Part shown: piece after piece, positions 50,203-61,450 of the stretch
Position numbering within the stretch: the stretch's first letter is position 1
How the letters are laid out: each line of letters starts with the position of its first letter
NCBI GenBank assembly: GCA_026261815.1
Contig: JAMPIT010000848.1
Coordinates: 2,046,001-2,110,000 of the forward strand
Origin: Monarcha castaneiventris obscurior
Taxonomy: Eukaryota > Chordata > Aves > Passeriformes > Monarchidae
Direction of reading: 5' to 3'
DNA length: 64,000 nucleotides
Position numbers and translations under genes: made by a program
The notes under the pieces: generated by a model
What the model was told of the DNA's origin: nothing
What the model saw: only the letters and a program-made list of their open reading frames with translations
The model's database searches: none

Positions 50203-52070
50203 TGTGCAAGAGTGTTTCTTATTTGCCTCAGCGCTGGACTGAAGAATGCACTGTAACTGGAAGAAATGTAGCAAACCCCATAAATTTCCTTTCCAATAAC
50301 CTGCTTCTGACAGAACATAAAATCTGCCATTTCTCCAACTAACCAGAGAACAGCTGAGATCAAATCTTACTAGTGAGAAACAGAACTGTGTTACCACGGC
50401 CTGGAGTCTGCAGGGCATGCCAGGGCTCCCCTCCGACATAAACACCTTTACCACAAAGATGTTGGGCACGTTGTTCCAACATTTACGTTGTTGGGTGCAG
50501 TACTCACTTCTCCTTCCCAAATCTCTAACACCACTGGAGTCCCAACACTGAATCACCACTTCCGTCATAGACATCTACTGCAAACACTCTTCCTGAGCAA
50601 CTTTTGAGGTTGTACTAAACGTAAGGGAAGAGTAAACCAGAAAGCCATCAAGAAGCAAAAGTGCTGCTGCTGCAGGGTCAGCATCCTGTTTCCTAAAGGA
50701 GAGAGACTGAAATGCCTGCCTCACTCTCCCCTGGGATTGCAATGGCTCACGCTCCCCCCATCACACCAAGCTGTAGGAAATGGCAGTCCTGGAAGGACAA
50801 GAGCAGAGATAAACTCTTGTTACTGCAGCAAAAGGCAAAGTGAGGACACCACACCAGTCTCTGAACACTGGAGTAACTTTCTGTTGGGAAAAATGACTGG
50901 TCAAGACATTGATGTGACAGAAACACCATGATCTCCATTGGGAGGTTCGAGCTGCAGATATTCTCTTGCAGCTTTTTCATCCAAGTCTTGGATTCAATTC
51001 ATTTAACACCGTGATAAAGTACAAAAGCCATCAGTAAGCAGAGTGTGGCTTTCTTTTTAACAATCCTGTTCCTCCTCCAACAATCACAGGATGCAGTATG
51101 TGCACTTCAGGAGAACCGAGCGTCAGTCTGGGCACTGCTGCGTGTCAGAGCTCCTCCTCTGAGTCCTATCGAGTGACTTTCCCCCTCAAACATGTTCTAA
51201 TGAATTCCACTGAAGCCTGCAGGTAAAATCCTTCCCCGAGCATTTTGCCCTGATTGATAGCTTTAGAGCCTTCCTTCACACAACTTCGGCTGCTTTCCAG
51301 ACCTTTATTTTTCTCCTTTTTTCTAACTGTCTCCAACGGGAAGTTGCACTTGGTTTTTCCACTGTACGTTTCTCTTAAAACGGACATCTCTGCATTGTAA
51401 TGAAGGAACCCCTGGGTATTAGTGACAAATTAGTCACCAGCTAAAGAATATTTTCTTTTCATTTCTACACCAGGTGGAAGATATTAAAATCTCCAGAGGA
51501 ATTTCACCTACTCTGCTACAATAAATCATCACACAATTTTCTTTTAAAGTGACTTAATTTTACTGCCTCTAAAACTTCATCACCATTAAAATAGTCTTGT
51601 GAACTTGGTCAGGGAGACTTTATCATAAACAGTATGTATTTTATTATACTTTGAAAATTAATGCAATTTCACTTTCATACTTTAAATGGTAATTTTAAAA
51701 TATGAAATTATTCCTTTCTGAGAAGAAAACCCATGTACCTGCCATAGTTAGAAATTACCAGAAAAATATTTTCCTTTCTTTGTTTAATTATATAATAAGG
51801 AACAGTATTTTAAATATCTCCAGAAGATCCCACACAGTCTGTAAGAAAAGGAGAAATATTGCATGCACTATTCTTTGTTGAAGAACTTGTAAAGTAGCAG
51901 CCAAAATAGAGGAAAAAAACCCTAAAAACACTTAGGTAGCTCATTGAAGCCACAGGCAAAATATTCCGTGAAAGCAGAGATCTACCATTTTCTTTTTTCT
52001 AGAAAGCAGTCATATTTTAATAGTAATGTATTATTAAAAAGTTGCTAGCCAAAATGTTAACTTTACAACC

Positions 52071-52078
52071 ATGCAAAT
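52071..52078 (+). promoter_or_regulatory. POU octamer motif in AT-rich block
   Basis: A perfect ATGCAAAT octamer sits inside an AT-rich, repeat-free block (51400-52320) with several TTAAT/TAATTA-like homeodomain cores. Motif-level call. Confidence 0.25.
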
Positions 52079-54026
52079 TTTGTGTCATTTCAAAGGGGTT
52101 TTCTACTTATAAGACAGATAAATTTCTAGTTTAGAATTAAAGCTAAATACTACACAAGAAGCTTACAGCTTCTGATTAAATGGCTTCACATACATTTATG
52201 TGCTCTTAATCATCAATTAAGTTAATTTTTCAAATTATAATAGCTCCATTAAGTAGCCCAGCAGCAAAAGAGTTCATTTTACAACTGAAAGTAACACCAA
52301 GACCAAAATTTAAGAGTCCTGCCCCACCAGCAAAGGGAGGGCGGGAGCGTGTCTATCAATAAATACAGTGCACTAAGTCTACATCCAATTGTTTCTTCCT
52401 CTATTTGCCACGAAAAGAGAGAGCAGAAGATCAATTAAAAAGCAGAAATGTAAAACCAAAGCATTAAACACTACTAGATATTTAAGATCCCACAGTGTTT
52501 CTCACAAGCACACTGCATCACTCCCCCGCTTCTCCCACGGGAGTTCCAGCTCCAATAATTACTTTCTGTCTGCTCACAAAGTTCAAGTTCAAAACAATAT
52601 TCATTTTCCACTTCCCGTCCTAAACCAGGGCACAATGCTTCTGTGCATCGTTAAGTAACCATCCTGCTCCACCACAGACATGGTTAAACCACTGTTGTGA
52701 TTGAATAATCCTGATTTGTGGCAGGGGGGCTGGGGAAGGAGAAGCCCTGGGCTTTAAGAAGGAAAGCAACAAGCTCCAGCATCAACGCATCTGACTTTCA
52801 GCAGCAGCATCCTTTATTACATTCAATTATAAATCAAGCCTTTGCCTCCACACCCCACCCTTAATTTGCAGGGGGACATAAGTAGTGTTTCAAAACTAAT
52901 CTAGCCCAGAAGTTTTGCTGCATCTCAAATATTTTACAGAAGACTCACTTGGCCTCCTCAGTCCCCCTCCCCATATATTTCTCTTCCCCAAATTATATTC
53001 ATCTGCTGCAGTGAACAGGAAGGATGGCTGCCAAACAAACAAAATGAAATCATACATAACAGGCAGAATACGCCTTCCTTCAAACCACAACTTGAGAGTT
53101 TTCAGGTGAAGAGACATTGAAGAGGGAAAGACAGCAAAGGTCTGTGAAAGTGGTTATACAGAAATAATCTTACATTGCCTTGTACAGGGTCACACACATT
53201 TACAGCACCGTTGAATGATTATGCATTTCTGGTTGGAGACCTAAGCTTGCCTCTTATTCAGAGAGAAATGAATTTTATTAAAAACAAGATTCTTCTAATG
53301 TCGGTATTTACACAACAGGCCATCAAGGCTAAACAGAGTAAGGATCTCATAATTTTATTTCAATAAAAAAAAAGAAAAACGATGTCTGCCTTATTTTCCT
53401 GCCTCACACCTAACTCCACCAACACACTTGGGAGTACCAGGTCAGAGATGTGATCCCAAGGACTAACTCATATCCCTGCAAAGTTTTGGTGCAGCAAACA
53501 ACAACCCCTGGTACCAAAAGGGCTGTGGTACCTCCCTCTCAGGGACTTACCCACCCAATTCAGATTTTTAACTGCTGCTGGAAACCTTTGCTGATTTGCA
53601 AATATGACTTTGAGCATGGACAGCACAGAAAGACATTGATTCCCACTCCCATTTTACAAGGCTCAGGCACTGAAGAAGTCAGCTGGACTTACACTGGCAG
53701 CAGTTGGGATGGGATTTAATAAAAAGGTTTAAATACACACTTTTGCAACAAGTACAGAAGGTTTAAAACTGCTCCCACTCAGTAAGGGTCCAACCCTTAT
53801 TTGAGTGAAATGATTGGGAACTGCAGTGAGAGCACGACTGGATCTAATACATTTATGCACAGCTGAACACAAGGAACAAGAACATTTATGTATTTTGCTA
53901 CAAGCATTAAGGCTGACTTACTCCTAACTCTATCTCAGTGAAGAGGAGTAGTACCAACACAGCACTTACCAAATGTAAGCTAGCAAAAACCTTGGGTTTA
54001 TAAATTCAAAACTAAAGTCAGCCTAC

Positions 54027-54047
54027 AAAAAAAAAAAAAAAAAAAAA
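54027..54047. repeat. A21 homopolymer
   Basis: Twenty-one A residues in the first intron. Confidence 0.9.
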
Positions 54048-54839
54048 GGAACATTTGGATACAGTGAAAATAACATTCACATGTTTTACTTTAAAAAGTG
54101 GCATGTTTCAGAAAAAAAAATGGTGCTTTTTAGTTTGTTAAAGGGTGGAAAAATCTCTTTTTCAAATAAAAAGTATTGCTTAATTTTAGACAAGATTTTG
54201 TCTTGTTTCAGCCACAGTAGTGGGGAAAAATAATAAATTTACATAGTTTACAAAAACTAAGGACACATTGTCAACATTTACTTGAGAGTAAAGTATTTTG
54301 TAGATACATTTTGACTTTACTTAGAATCAAAGAATTGTCAAATAGTTGCAATTAAGCTCTGAGGATGCTAACTGAGCATGGAAGAGCAGTCGCAAGGGGA
54401 ATCAAAACCAGTGATACAGATCTATATTCAAAACTGATCAAAGTTATTTCCAAGTAGCTGTAGGACAATTACACAGCAAACAGCCAAATCAAATATGTCA
54501 TCAAAAGACACGATTTGCAATAGATGTAAAACTTGTCTTTAAGACAGCTGATGAGCCTCTCTGCGTGGTGCACTAAGTTGTAAATAACTGTGGCCCCCAG
54601 ACTGCTTTGCTTACTCAACCTATTTAAAAAACAAAAACATTTCAGCTGCCTGTCCCACTTTCCCCTCACTGTTTCTTGTGGGTGCCTTAGTAATCCTAGA
54701 GGCATTTCCAGTTTTTAAGGCATTTGCTGAGTTTAAGAAACATTCCCCACGTCCCCCTTTGTTTGGAAGTACCTGGCTGTCCTGCTCTGGTTGAGTTTCT
54801 CTGTGAAGTCTGCCCTTTCCAGCATAGACAGAGGCATCA

Positions 54840-54882
54840 ACTCTCTGTGGGTTGACCAGTTACTCTCTGGGCTGACTAGTAA
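54840..54882. repeat. imperfect tandem duplication
   Basis: ACTCTCTGTGGGTTGACCAG and ACTCTCTGGGCTGACTAG follow each other directly. Confidence 0.8.
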
Positions 54883-54905
54883 TAAATAATTTTCTTTATT
54901 TAGGA

Positions 54906-54920
54906 TTTTTTTTTTTTTTT
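54906..54920. repeat. T15 homopolymer
   Basis: A run of 15 T residues just beyond the tandem duplication at 54840-54882. Confidence 0.85.
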
Positions 54921-57900
54921 AAATTTAGCTGGGCTACATTCAGTCTCAAAAGCAGGGATGGCAAATGAGAATTTCTGCACGACAAGACTGAATGTCTAGA
55001 GTTAGGTGTTCAAGCCAACAGCATGAACTTACCCATTTTCTCAAACCCTTCTGCACATCTAAGAAGGGGCAATTAAATCTGGAACTTCTTTGGTTACTGC
55101 AACCCATAAAAGTAGAAGTCCACAGCCAGGAGCAGGCAGCAGAGAGAAACCCTGTTTGCAGAGGGACATGGCTCTGGTCGAGCGTGAAGTCTGTAATGCT
55201 GGTTTATGTAAAAACATTCCCAAAGAAGTCTGTTAGAGTTAATTCGAGACTTCCATTTTCCTGAATTATTAAGAGGTGTTGCAGCAAAGGCAAGCTGAGG
55301 TTCTACCATGCATCAAACTCCTCTCCAACAAGCAGAGGGGAGATGAATGACACCAGCATTTCAAGCAGCACTCACACAAAGACATGGACGTGAAGAAATC
55401 TCAGGTTTGTAACCAAATACTTTAAACCTTCATTTCCTTAAGGGGAAACCAGCTGGGAATAAATTAGAAGTGGACTATCATCAAGGAAGTTTCTAACATC
55501 TGAACAACAAACTTCAGTTTTACCAGTCTCTGTGCATCAATAACAAACCCTTCACCTGCTTTTCAAATTGCTAAGGTCCAAATCATATCCAGGCTCTCAC
55601 GGCCTTGAGCCCATTTTCACTCTTTGTATTCAAACCTGGCAGCAACACCAAAAAAACCCCCAGCAGTCTTGCAAATAACAAAATCCCACACCCCAACAAA
55701 ACACGCACTCTGCTTCTACCAAATAAATGTCAGTCAACAAATAGGCACAAATTTCACAATGGCTGAGGTCATTCCCTTTAAGTCATTACGGTTTGTGGGT
55801 GAGTTTTCCTGGTGGTTTTAACATTGGTTTCTGTGATTGCAGCTATGCTTATTTATGCATTTAAGGCGTATGATCTAATACACTTAGGTTTAACTACTTC
55901 ATTCTTTTGACATTCTTTCCAAATTATAAAAAGGATTCTTGGTGTTTTCACTGCCTTAGTAAAGCAACAAAATTGCTGTCCACATAATTTCTTAAAAATA
56001 CAGAACAGAGTAAGTACTTGTTGAAAATAATTCAAAGGCAAAAAACCCTACCCCAGACATTCCCTCCTCCAAGATAACACTTATTTTTGTTCTCTCTCTC
56101 TCCTTCTGAGGGAACTTACTATTTTTTTAGAAATAGATGTTTTGCTGGCTTTTTAAAAACAATATCCAGGCCCTAAGAGTGATTCAGCTACAACTTATAA
56201 TCAACACAGTAGTTCAGCTTATTTTTTTTGAGCCCTTCTGTTTTTACTGTTATGCTTTTAAAAAACTGCACATTTGCGGTACGCTTCAGTAACATTGCAT
56301 CTTGCACAGCACTTTGAATTCTACAATAATGCTCATTTTATCCAACGCCTTTTGGTTATTATCTACCAGGGATCCTCGCTTGATAAAAATCAAAGAAGGC
56401 AATTTTCTACCTTTTTCTAATGGAAATTTAAATTATCTTCTCCCTCCAAGGCACAAAAAGCCCAAAGAGCCCCCACCATCCAAATCAGGCTGGAGAAATT
56501 CACCGACTTGTAGGATACATTCAGAAACATTTTCAAGAAGCTGAAATGAAAATTAAAATCGCGCATAGAGATGGGTGTGCACATCTCTCTCCCAATACTG
56601 CACAGCTATTAGCTTGTACACAGAAGTCATACTAAAACATTTTAAGTAACCTTTTCAGACTCGAGGCCATGGGTACTTCTGTATTTCTGGAGTCCCTGAC
56701 ACAGTTTGGTATGACCAAGCAGGTTGCTAATCAGCAGTAGAAAGGGGGGAGAATACCCCACAAGCTCTGAGGAGAGGGAAGGGCCCCATCCTGCGCTGCC
56801 CCTGCATTTGAGGAGCCACCTCTCGCAGTTCAGCTCAGCACCACCACCAGGTACAGCTGTCCTGAGTCCAGCTCGGACCCAGCCACACAACAAAACATTA
56901 TTCACTGGCACACAAAACACTCTCAAGCCATCAGAGCTCCCCATCTCCTGATTCTGTAAAATACCTCCATTACAGCCATGCACTCTGGGCACCACAACAA
57001 CGTCCCAGGCTCCTCTCTTCCTTCCTGCTCCATCCTTTCCAAGCCGCTTTTTCTAACTGAACCCCAACTAAAACAATCCTCCACAAATTACAACAAACCT
57101 TCCTTGAAATTCCCCATAAACCTTACCACAACCCTGCAGCAGACCTCTGGCTTTCCACAGAGCCTCTGTCCCTAAACACCAGGGAAAACACCTTAGCACG
57201 GCACTAATGAAGCATTTTCCACACAGCAGAGGTGACAAACAGAATGAGAGCAAAGCCAAGATGCCATCTCGACTTCAGGCAAACAACCTCTCCTGACCTC
57301 TGGCAGCTCCCACACACTATTAAACAAAAAGTATTCTCTACATGTTAATGAACCATGTACAATCTAACAGATAACGCTGATGTTAAATAAACATGTTTAT
57401 GTGTGACTCCTAATGCCAGGACTTAAGCAGTTGCAGACAAATAATTTTAAATGGGAAGGATTATGCCCATGTAATCTTTCTCATCTCATTTTACACATCT
57501 TTGAAATAATTAAGATACATAATTAAAGCACAAGCAGAAAGACTGAGTGAAAAGAGGTTTGACTATTTCAAATTAAATATTCACTCTGTGACACACTTGC
57601 TGGAACCATCTCTGCAGTGAACATTATTTTAGATCCGATTTTCCTCTCACACCTCTTGCAGCAGTAAATCAAGAGCAACTGAACAGCCTGACAAAGAAGG
57701 GAGCTGGATCGGGTTTTGAATGCTGCAATAAAAAAATATTTTGCACGAGTCCTAAATCCTTATTCCTGCATTCTCCTCTCTCCTGCTTCAAACCTTGAGT
57801 AGCACCAAATCTACCTGCAAATGGCAACACCTCCAGGCCCCAACTGACCCAACCAAGAGGAGTAATTATTTGCACCCTAACTGAAGGGCTTATCCTCACC

Positions 57901-60448
57901 TGATTAAAACAAGGTGTTTGTTAAACATCATTACTTGAGTTAAGATCTGCAAATAAAGATGAAGTATTGTTTTAAGAATTTGACTGCCATGAAACAATTG
58001 TTTTCTGATGGGATCTCTAAATGATCAGTCCCAACCACGATGGTCTTTCTGGCTTTTCAGCAGAAAAGGAAAAAGATTTGACAAATTCTCCATATCATAT
58101 CCAAGTGAGCAAAATGCCAAGGAGTTTGAGTACTTATGGTTTTTTTGTAGACATATACTAAAAAAAAAAAAATTAAATCTTGTATTCTTTACTAAATTAT
58201 GCCACCAAAAAGAAGGATGTATTTAAGCCTGAATGGCTTTACTTTAGTATATACCATTGTTTATAACCCTGAATATATTTTTTGTTCCTAACTATTTTTG
58301 TCCTGTGCAGTATAATGTGAAATTTAATGAAAGGATCGTTAATCCAGGAGCCTCCACCATGCACTAATCAAATTTATATTGCCACTGCTGTGAAGAATAC
58401 ACAGGTACAACTAACTATACACTGGGAATGGCAGTATGAGATTTCCCTCCCTGGTCTACCAAATGACCCCTCCACTTACAGGATATATTTAAAATCTTCA
58501 TTTAAAACTGCAGTGTTCCATGGCTTATGAAAAAGATTTGAATTTGCAACTTCATTTAACAGTTTGTCCCGAATAAAAGTTACTCCAGCCAGGCAAAATT
58601 TACCCAAAAATATTTTCTTAGCATTCTCAGAACTTCTGCTAGTTTTCACAGATTTATAAAAGCATTTTTCACTGCATAAGTAATCTTAACAATCATTTCC
58701 ACAGATTAGGTCTAACAACCTGTGAATTTATTGCAGAAGGAATTTACTGCAAGGAATAATTAGTCTTCAGCACTGTTCATGCTTGTTCTCCGGCTGAAGA
58801 CACCTTAAGACCATCTAGTTACTGCAAAATTTGGCACAGAAGAAACAAATCTTACTGAAGAGAATTACAGCTGATTTCAGAATAGCTGTTGTACTACTAC
58901 ACATCATAAATAACAGTTGGGAAGACAGCAGAAAATTACTAACGCCTTTAATTGTTTTCTTTGTCAGCAGTGTGTACATATACACACTGACACACAAATA
59001 CAGCCACGCAGACTTCAGCGCGATGCCTCGCAGGCTTGAAGTTAAACATGCAACTAATATTTGCAGGATTAATAGCTAAACTTTTAGAAAAAAAAAAGCA
59101 TATAAACCAGCTACGCACAACAACACAGTGACACACAAGACTCTTTAATGATATTCTGAGATCAAGTTCTTTGTGGGAATACCTGAGTTTAATTCCTTTT
59201 TATAATTCAAGGCATACCCGCACACACCGTGGAGTTGAATATGGGGCTTATTGTTGGAGGGGGAGTTATCAACAACATTTTTATTCCTCCCTAATGAAGC
59301 TTTTCTCATGGAACCTAAGACTGCCAAGGTTGTGAGGTATTTGAAACAGGAACCCGTTTCAAAAATTTCAACCAAATAACGGTGATAAGATTAGCGAGTC
59401 ATGGGAATCAAGTCCCCACGTACTATTTTAAAAGAAAATGAGCTGAGGGGAGTGGGCTAAACAAAGCAAAGCAAAACAAATCGATGAGCATAAAACCAAA
59501 AGCATACACCACTTGTTATTTAGCCAGATGTTTTGACCTGTTGGTGGGTGAGTAGAAGAGGCACAAGAATTACGTGGACTATTTGACTCGGTAACTTCAC
59601 AACTCAATTTTACACCATATATTTAGTTAAATTCTTTTTAAATTAAGAGTTTTAAATTAGAATAATTAAGTCAAATTATCAGCTGCTGTACCATTTCAAG
59701 TGAATTTTCAAAATATGCTTTAAAAGTTTCTGGAATGTCTCCAAAGCTGAGAGAACTGATTATTTTCAAGGCATTTGTAGTGCAAGTCTTTCCTACCTGC
59801 ATGTGTCACATCTGAGGCCACATGATGCCTTCAATTTCAAAGTAGAAATAAAAATTCAGCTTTATTAAGGAATAGAAACAGTTTCTCCACGTAAAAAAGG
59901 ATGATGAGAAAGAATTTATCCTGTCTGAAGCAACAAGTAACAAAACAATGCAATGCTGAATGTATGAAACTATCTAAGAAGCATTAGTTTAGAACAACTA
60001 GTTTAAATGTGTGCCATCTTTTGTGGACCAGACTACCCTAATACACACAGATGTGGACCAGCCTAAAGAAATTTAGACATGCTTTTTCAATAAATTGGGG
60101 GAGAGGAAGGGGAGGGACCCTTCTAAGGATGGCACTGCAGAGATAAGAAATTCTCAGTAAATGAATAAAGCCCACAAAAGAGACTAAACAATAAACCATT
60201 CCTGCCACTGCCTTTATCGGCGCTCAGGGATGCGTGAATTTGATACTGCGCTGAACAAAATTTCTGTTAATATTTGATATAGACCACTAAACTGTTTATT
60301 AGTTCACTACATGTATTTTAGCAATCACAACGTTATACAACAGAATATATCATTATTGGAAATGTCTGAACAACAGTAGCTGTATACCATGAATTATTTC
60401 CTTTAGTGGCCATTCACTGGGCTCAAGAACAATTTAACACTCAGAAAA

Positions 60449-60460
60449 GTTTACGTAAAC
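60449..60460. promoter_or_regulatory. 12-bp perfect palindrome, forkhead-like
   Basis: GTTTACGTAAAC is a perfect palindrome made of two inverted forkhead-type GTAAAC half sites. It lies 30 bp outside the CpG island, on the EYA2 intron side. Motif-level call. Confidence 0.3.
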
Positions 60461-60795
60461 TGCATAAATCACACACAAGTTTTCCTCACCGAAGCAGCCG
60501 CGGCAAAGCGCAGCGCCTCATTTCATTTAAACGCGCGCTTCAGCTTTTAAAATAATTAATAAGCGGGGCTCGCCTGACGGTAAAATCGAACCGCACGCTG
60601 CGCAGCAATTAACTCCCCGTGCTAATTCCCAGCAGCGAGTCCGCACGCAGGACCCCCCACGGCCGCCGCGCTGCCCCGGGGCCGCTCCGCGCCCGCGCTC
60701 CGCCGGAGCCAGCCCCCGACGGGCTACGCGCCCCCCGCCCCGCCGGGCAGCCCGCAGCCGCCGGCCCCTCCGCGGGCGCGGAGACCCCCAGCCCC

Positions 60796-60810
60796 ACTCA
60801 CCGGCGGTGC
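60796..60810 (-). other. EYA2: candidate splice donor of non-coding EYA2 first exon (proximal)
   Basis: On the minus strand the sequence reads GCCG then GTGAGTGG, close to the ideal vertebrate donor. The exon would end at 60802. It lies inside the CpG island and could splice to the acceptor at 23174-23176. This is inferred; no transcript evidence is available. Confidence 0.4.
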
Positions 60811-60941
60811 AGCGCGGAGCCGCGGCGCTGCGGTGTGTGCGCGCCCGCCGCGGGCGCAGTGAGCATGTGCGAGGCAAGGGGCGCATGCCCGCGGAAGGGA
60901 GCGGAGCGGAGCGGGGCGGCGGCTCCGCGCTCCGCGCTGCG

Positions 60942-60967
60942 CCCCCCCCCCCCCCCCCCCCCCCCCC
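60942..60967. repeat. C26 homopolymer (G26 on the EYA2 strand)
   Basis: Twenty-six uninterrupted C residues occur within the CpG island. On the EYA2 sense strand this is a G run, able in principle to form G-quadruplexes. The length of such runs is often unreliable in assemblies. Confidence 0.9.
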
Positions 60968-61192
60968 GCCGCGCCTCCCGCCGGAGCCGCCCGTGGATGC
61001 TGCGCGGAGCGCGGAGCGCAGCGCCACGGCCGCACCGCGGGACGACGTGGGGGCTTTTTCCCCGGCTCCTCCGACCTGTTGCTCGCCCGCCCGGCGCACC
61101 CGGCCCTCCGCCCCCCGCGGCGGCCCGACCCCGGCGCCGCCGGCCCCTCGCAGCGCCGCGGGGCTGCCCCCGGGCCGCCGCCGTCGGGGCGC

Positions 61193-61206
61193 ACCTACCG
61201 CACGCG
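61193..61206 (-). other. EYA2: candidate splice donor of non-coding EYA2 first exon (distal)
   Basis: On the minus strand the sequence reads GTGCG then GTAGGTGC, a good donor; the exon would end at 61199. It sits 397 bp upstream of the proximal candidate, so the two may mark alternative first exons or only one may be real. Confidence 0.35.
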
Positions 61207-61450
61207 TGGGGCCGCGGCGCGTCCCAGCGCCCGCAGCGCTGCGCTGCCCGCGGTGCCGGGGCGGAGGAGGAGCCTCCCGCGGCTCCCGGGGCCGCCCGGC
61301 AGCCCCCCGCTATTGGCACGGAGCTGCCCGCGCCCCCCCGGGCCGCAGGGAGCGCGGAGCCGCCGCTCCCGGGCAGGAGCCGGGCTGCGCTCTCGCCGGC
61401 GGCAGGTACGCGCTGGCCGCGCTTGCTCCCGCCCGTAGCTACGGGTTTGT

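Larger units (their letters stand above)
23174..60801 (-). other. EYA2: EYA2 first intron (very long), host of repeats
   Basis: About 37.6 kb lies between the coding-exon-1 acceptor and the proximal candidate first-exon donor. I found no coding exon on either strand. It holds a solo LTR (39787-40703), a second LTR remnant (about 49700-50202), a CR1 fragment (31258-31359), three probable MIR relics and several simple repeats. The rest is unique sequence with some AT-rich blocks rich in TAATTA-like motifs. Long first introns of developmental genes commonly contain enhancers; further non-coding 5' exons may also be hidden here. Confidence 0.75.
1..61199 (-). other. EYA2: EYA2 gene, 5' part (first exons to coding exon 7)
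   Basis: Seven exons on the minus strand join through GT-AG introns into one open frame of 236 codons plus one base. The product matches the N-terminal half of vertebrate EYA2. From knowledge of the family, EYA proteins are SIX-partner transcriptional coactivators and HAD-type protein tyrosine phosphatases acting in nucleus and cytoplasm, in the PAX-SIX-EYA-DACH network for placodes, somites, muscle and eye. The part seen here is the Pro/Ser/Thr/Tyr-rich transactivation region. The catalytic Eya domain is encoded below base 1 and is absent from the window. The 5' end is put at a CpG island around 60.5-61.4 kb, because coding exon 1 begins with an acceptor and so needs at least one upstream non-coding exon. 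EYA1 and EYA4 differ in the blocks around IKTEDS and [11 protein letters not shown], so EYA2 is the best paralog. The exact 5' end is inferred. Confidence 0.93.
60490..61450 (-). promoter_or_regulatory. EYA2: CpG island, presumed EYA2 promoter
   Basis: An abrupt block of about 960 bp is extremely GC-rich and full of CpG, against AT-rich flanks. It holds many GC-box-like GGGCGG/CCGCCC strings, for example near 60733 and 60914, and a run of 26 C at 60942-60967. No TATA box is evident. It is the only island of this kind in the window and lies 5' of coding exon 1, so it is the natural promoter and first-exon region of EYA2. An island of this type often fires in both directions; a plus-strand donor at 61406 would fit that. 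Transcription start sites cannot be placed from sequence alone. Confidence 0.75.

Noticed and set aside
49546..50574. Frames of 112-182 codons around the second LTR, on both strands
   Set aside because: They overlap each other and the LTR body, and none resembles a retroviral or host protein.
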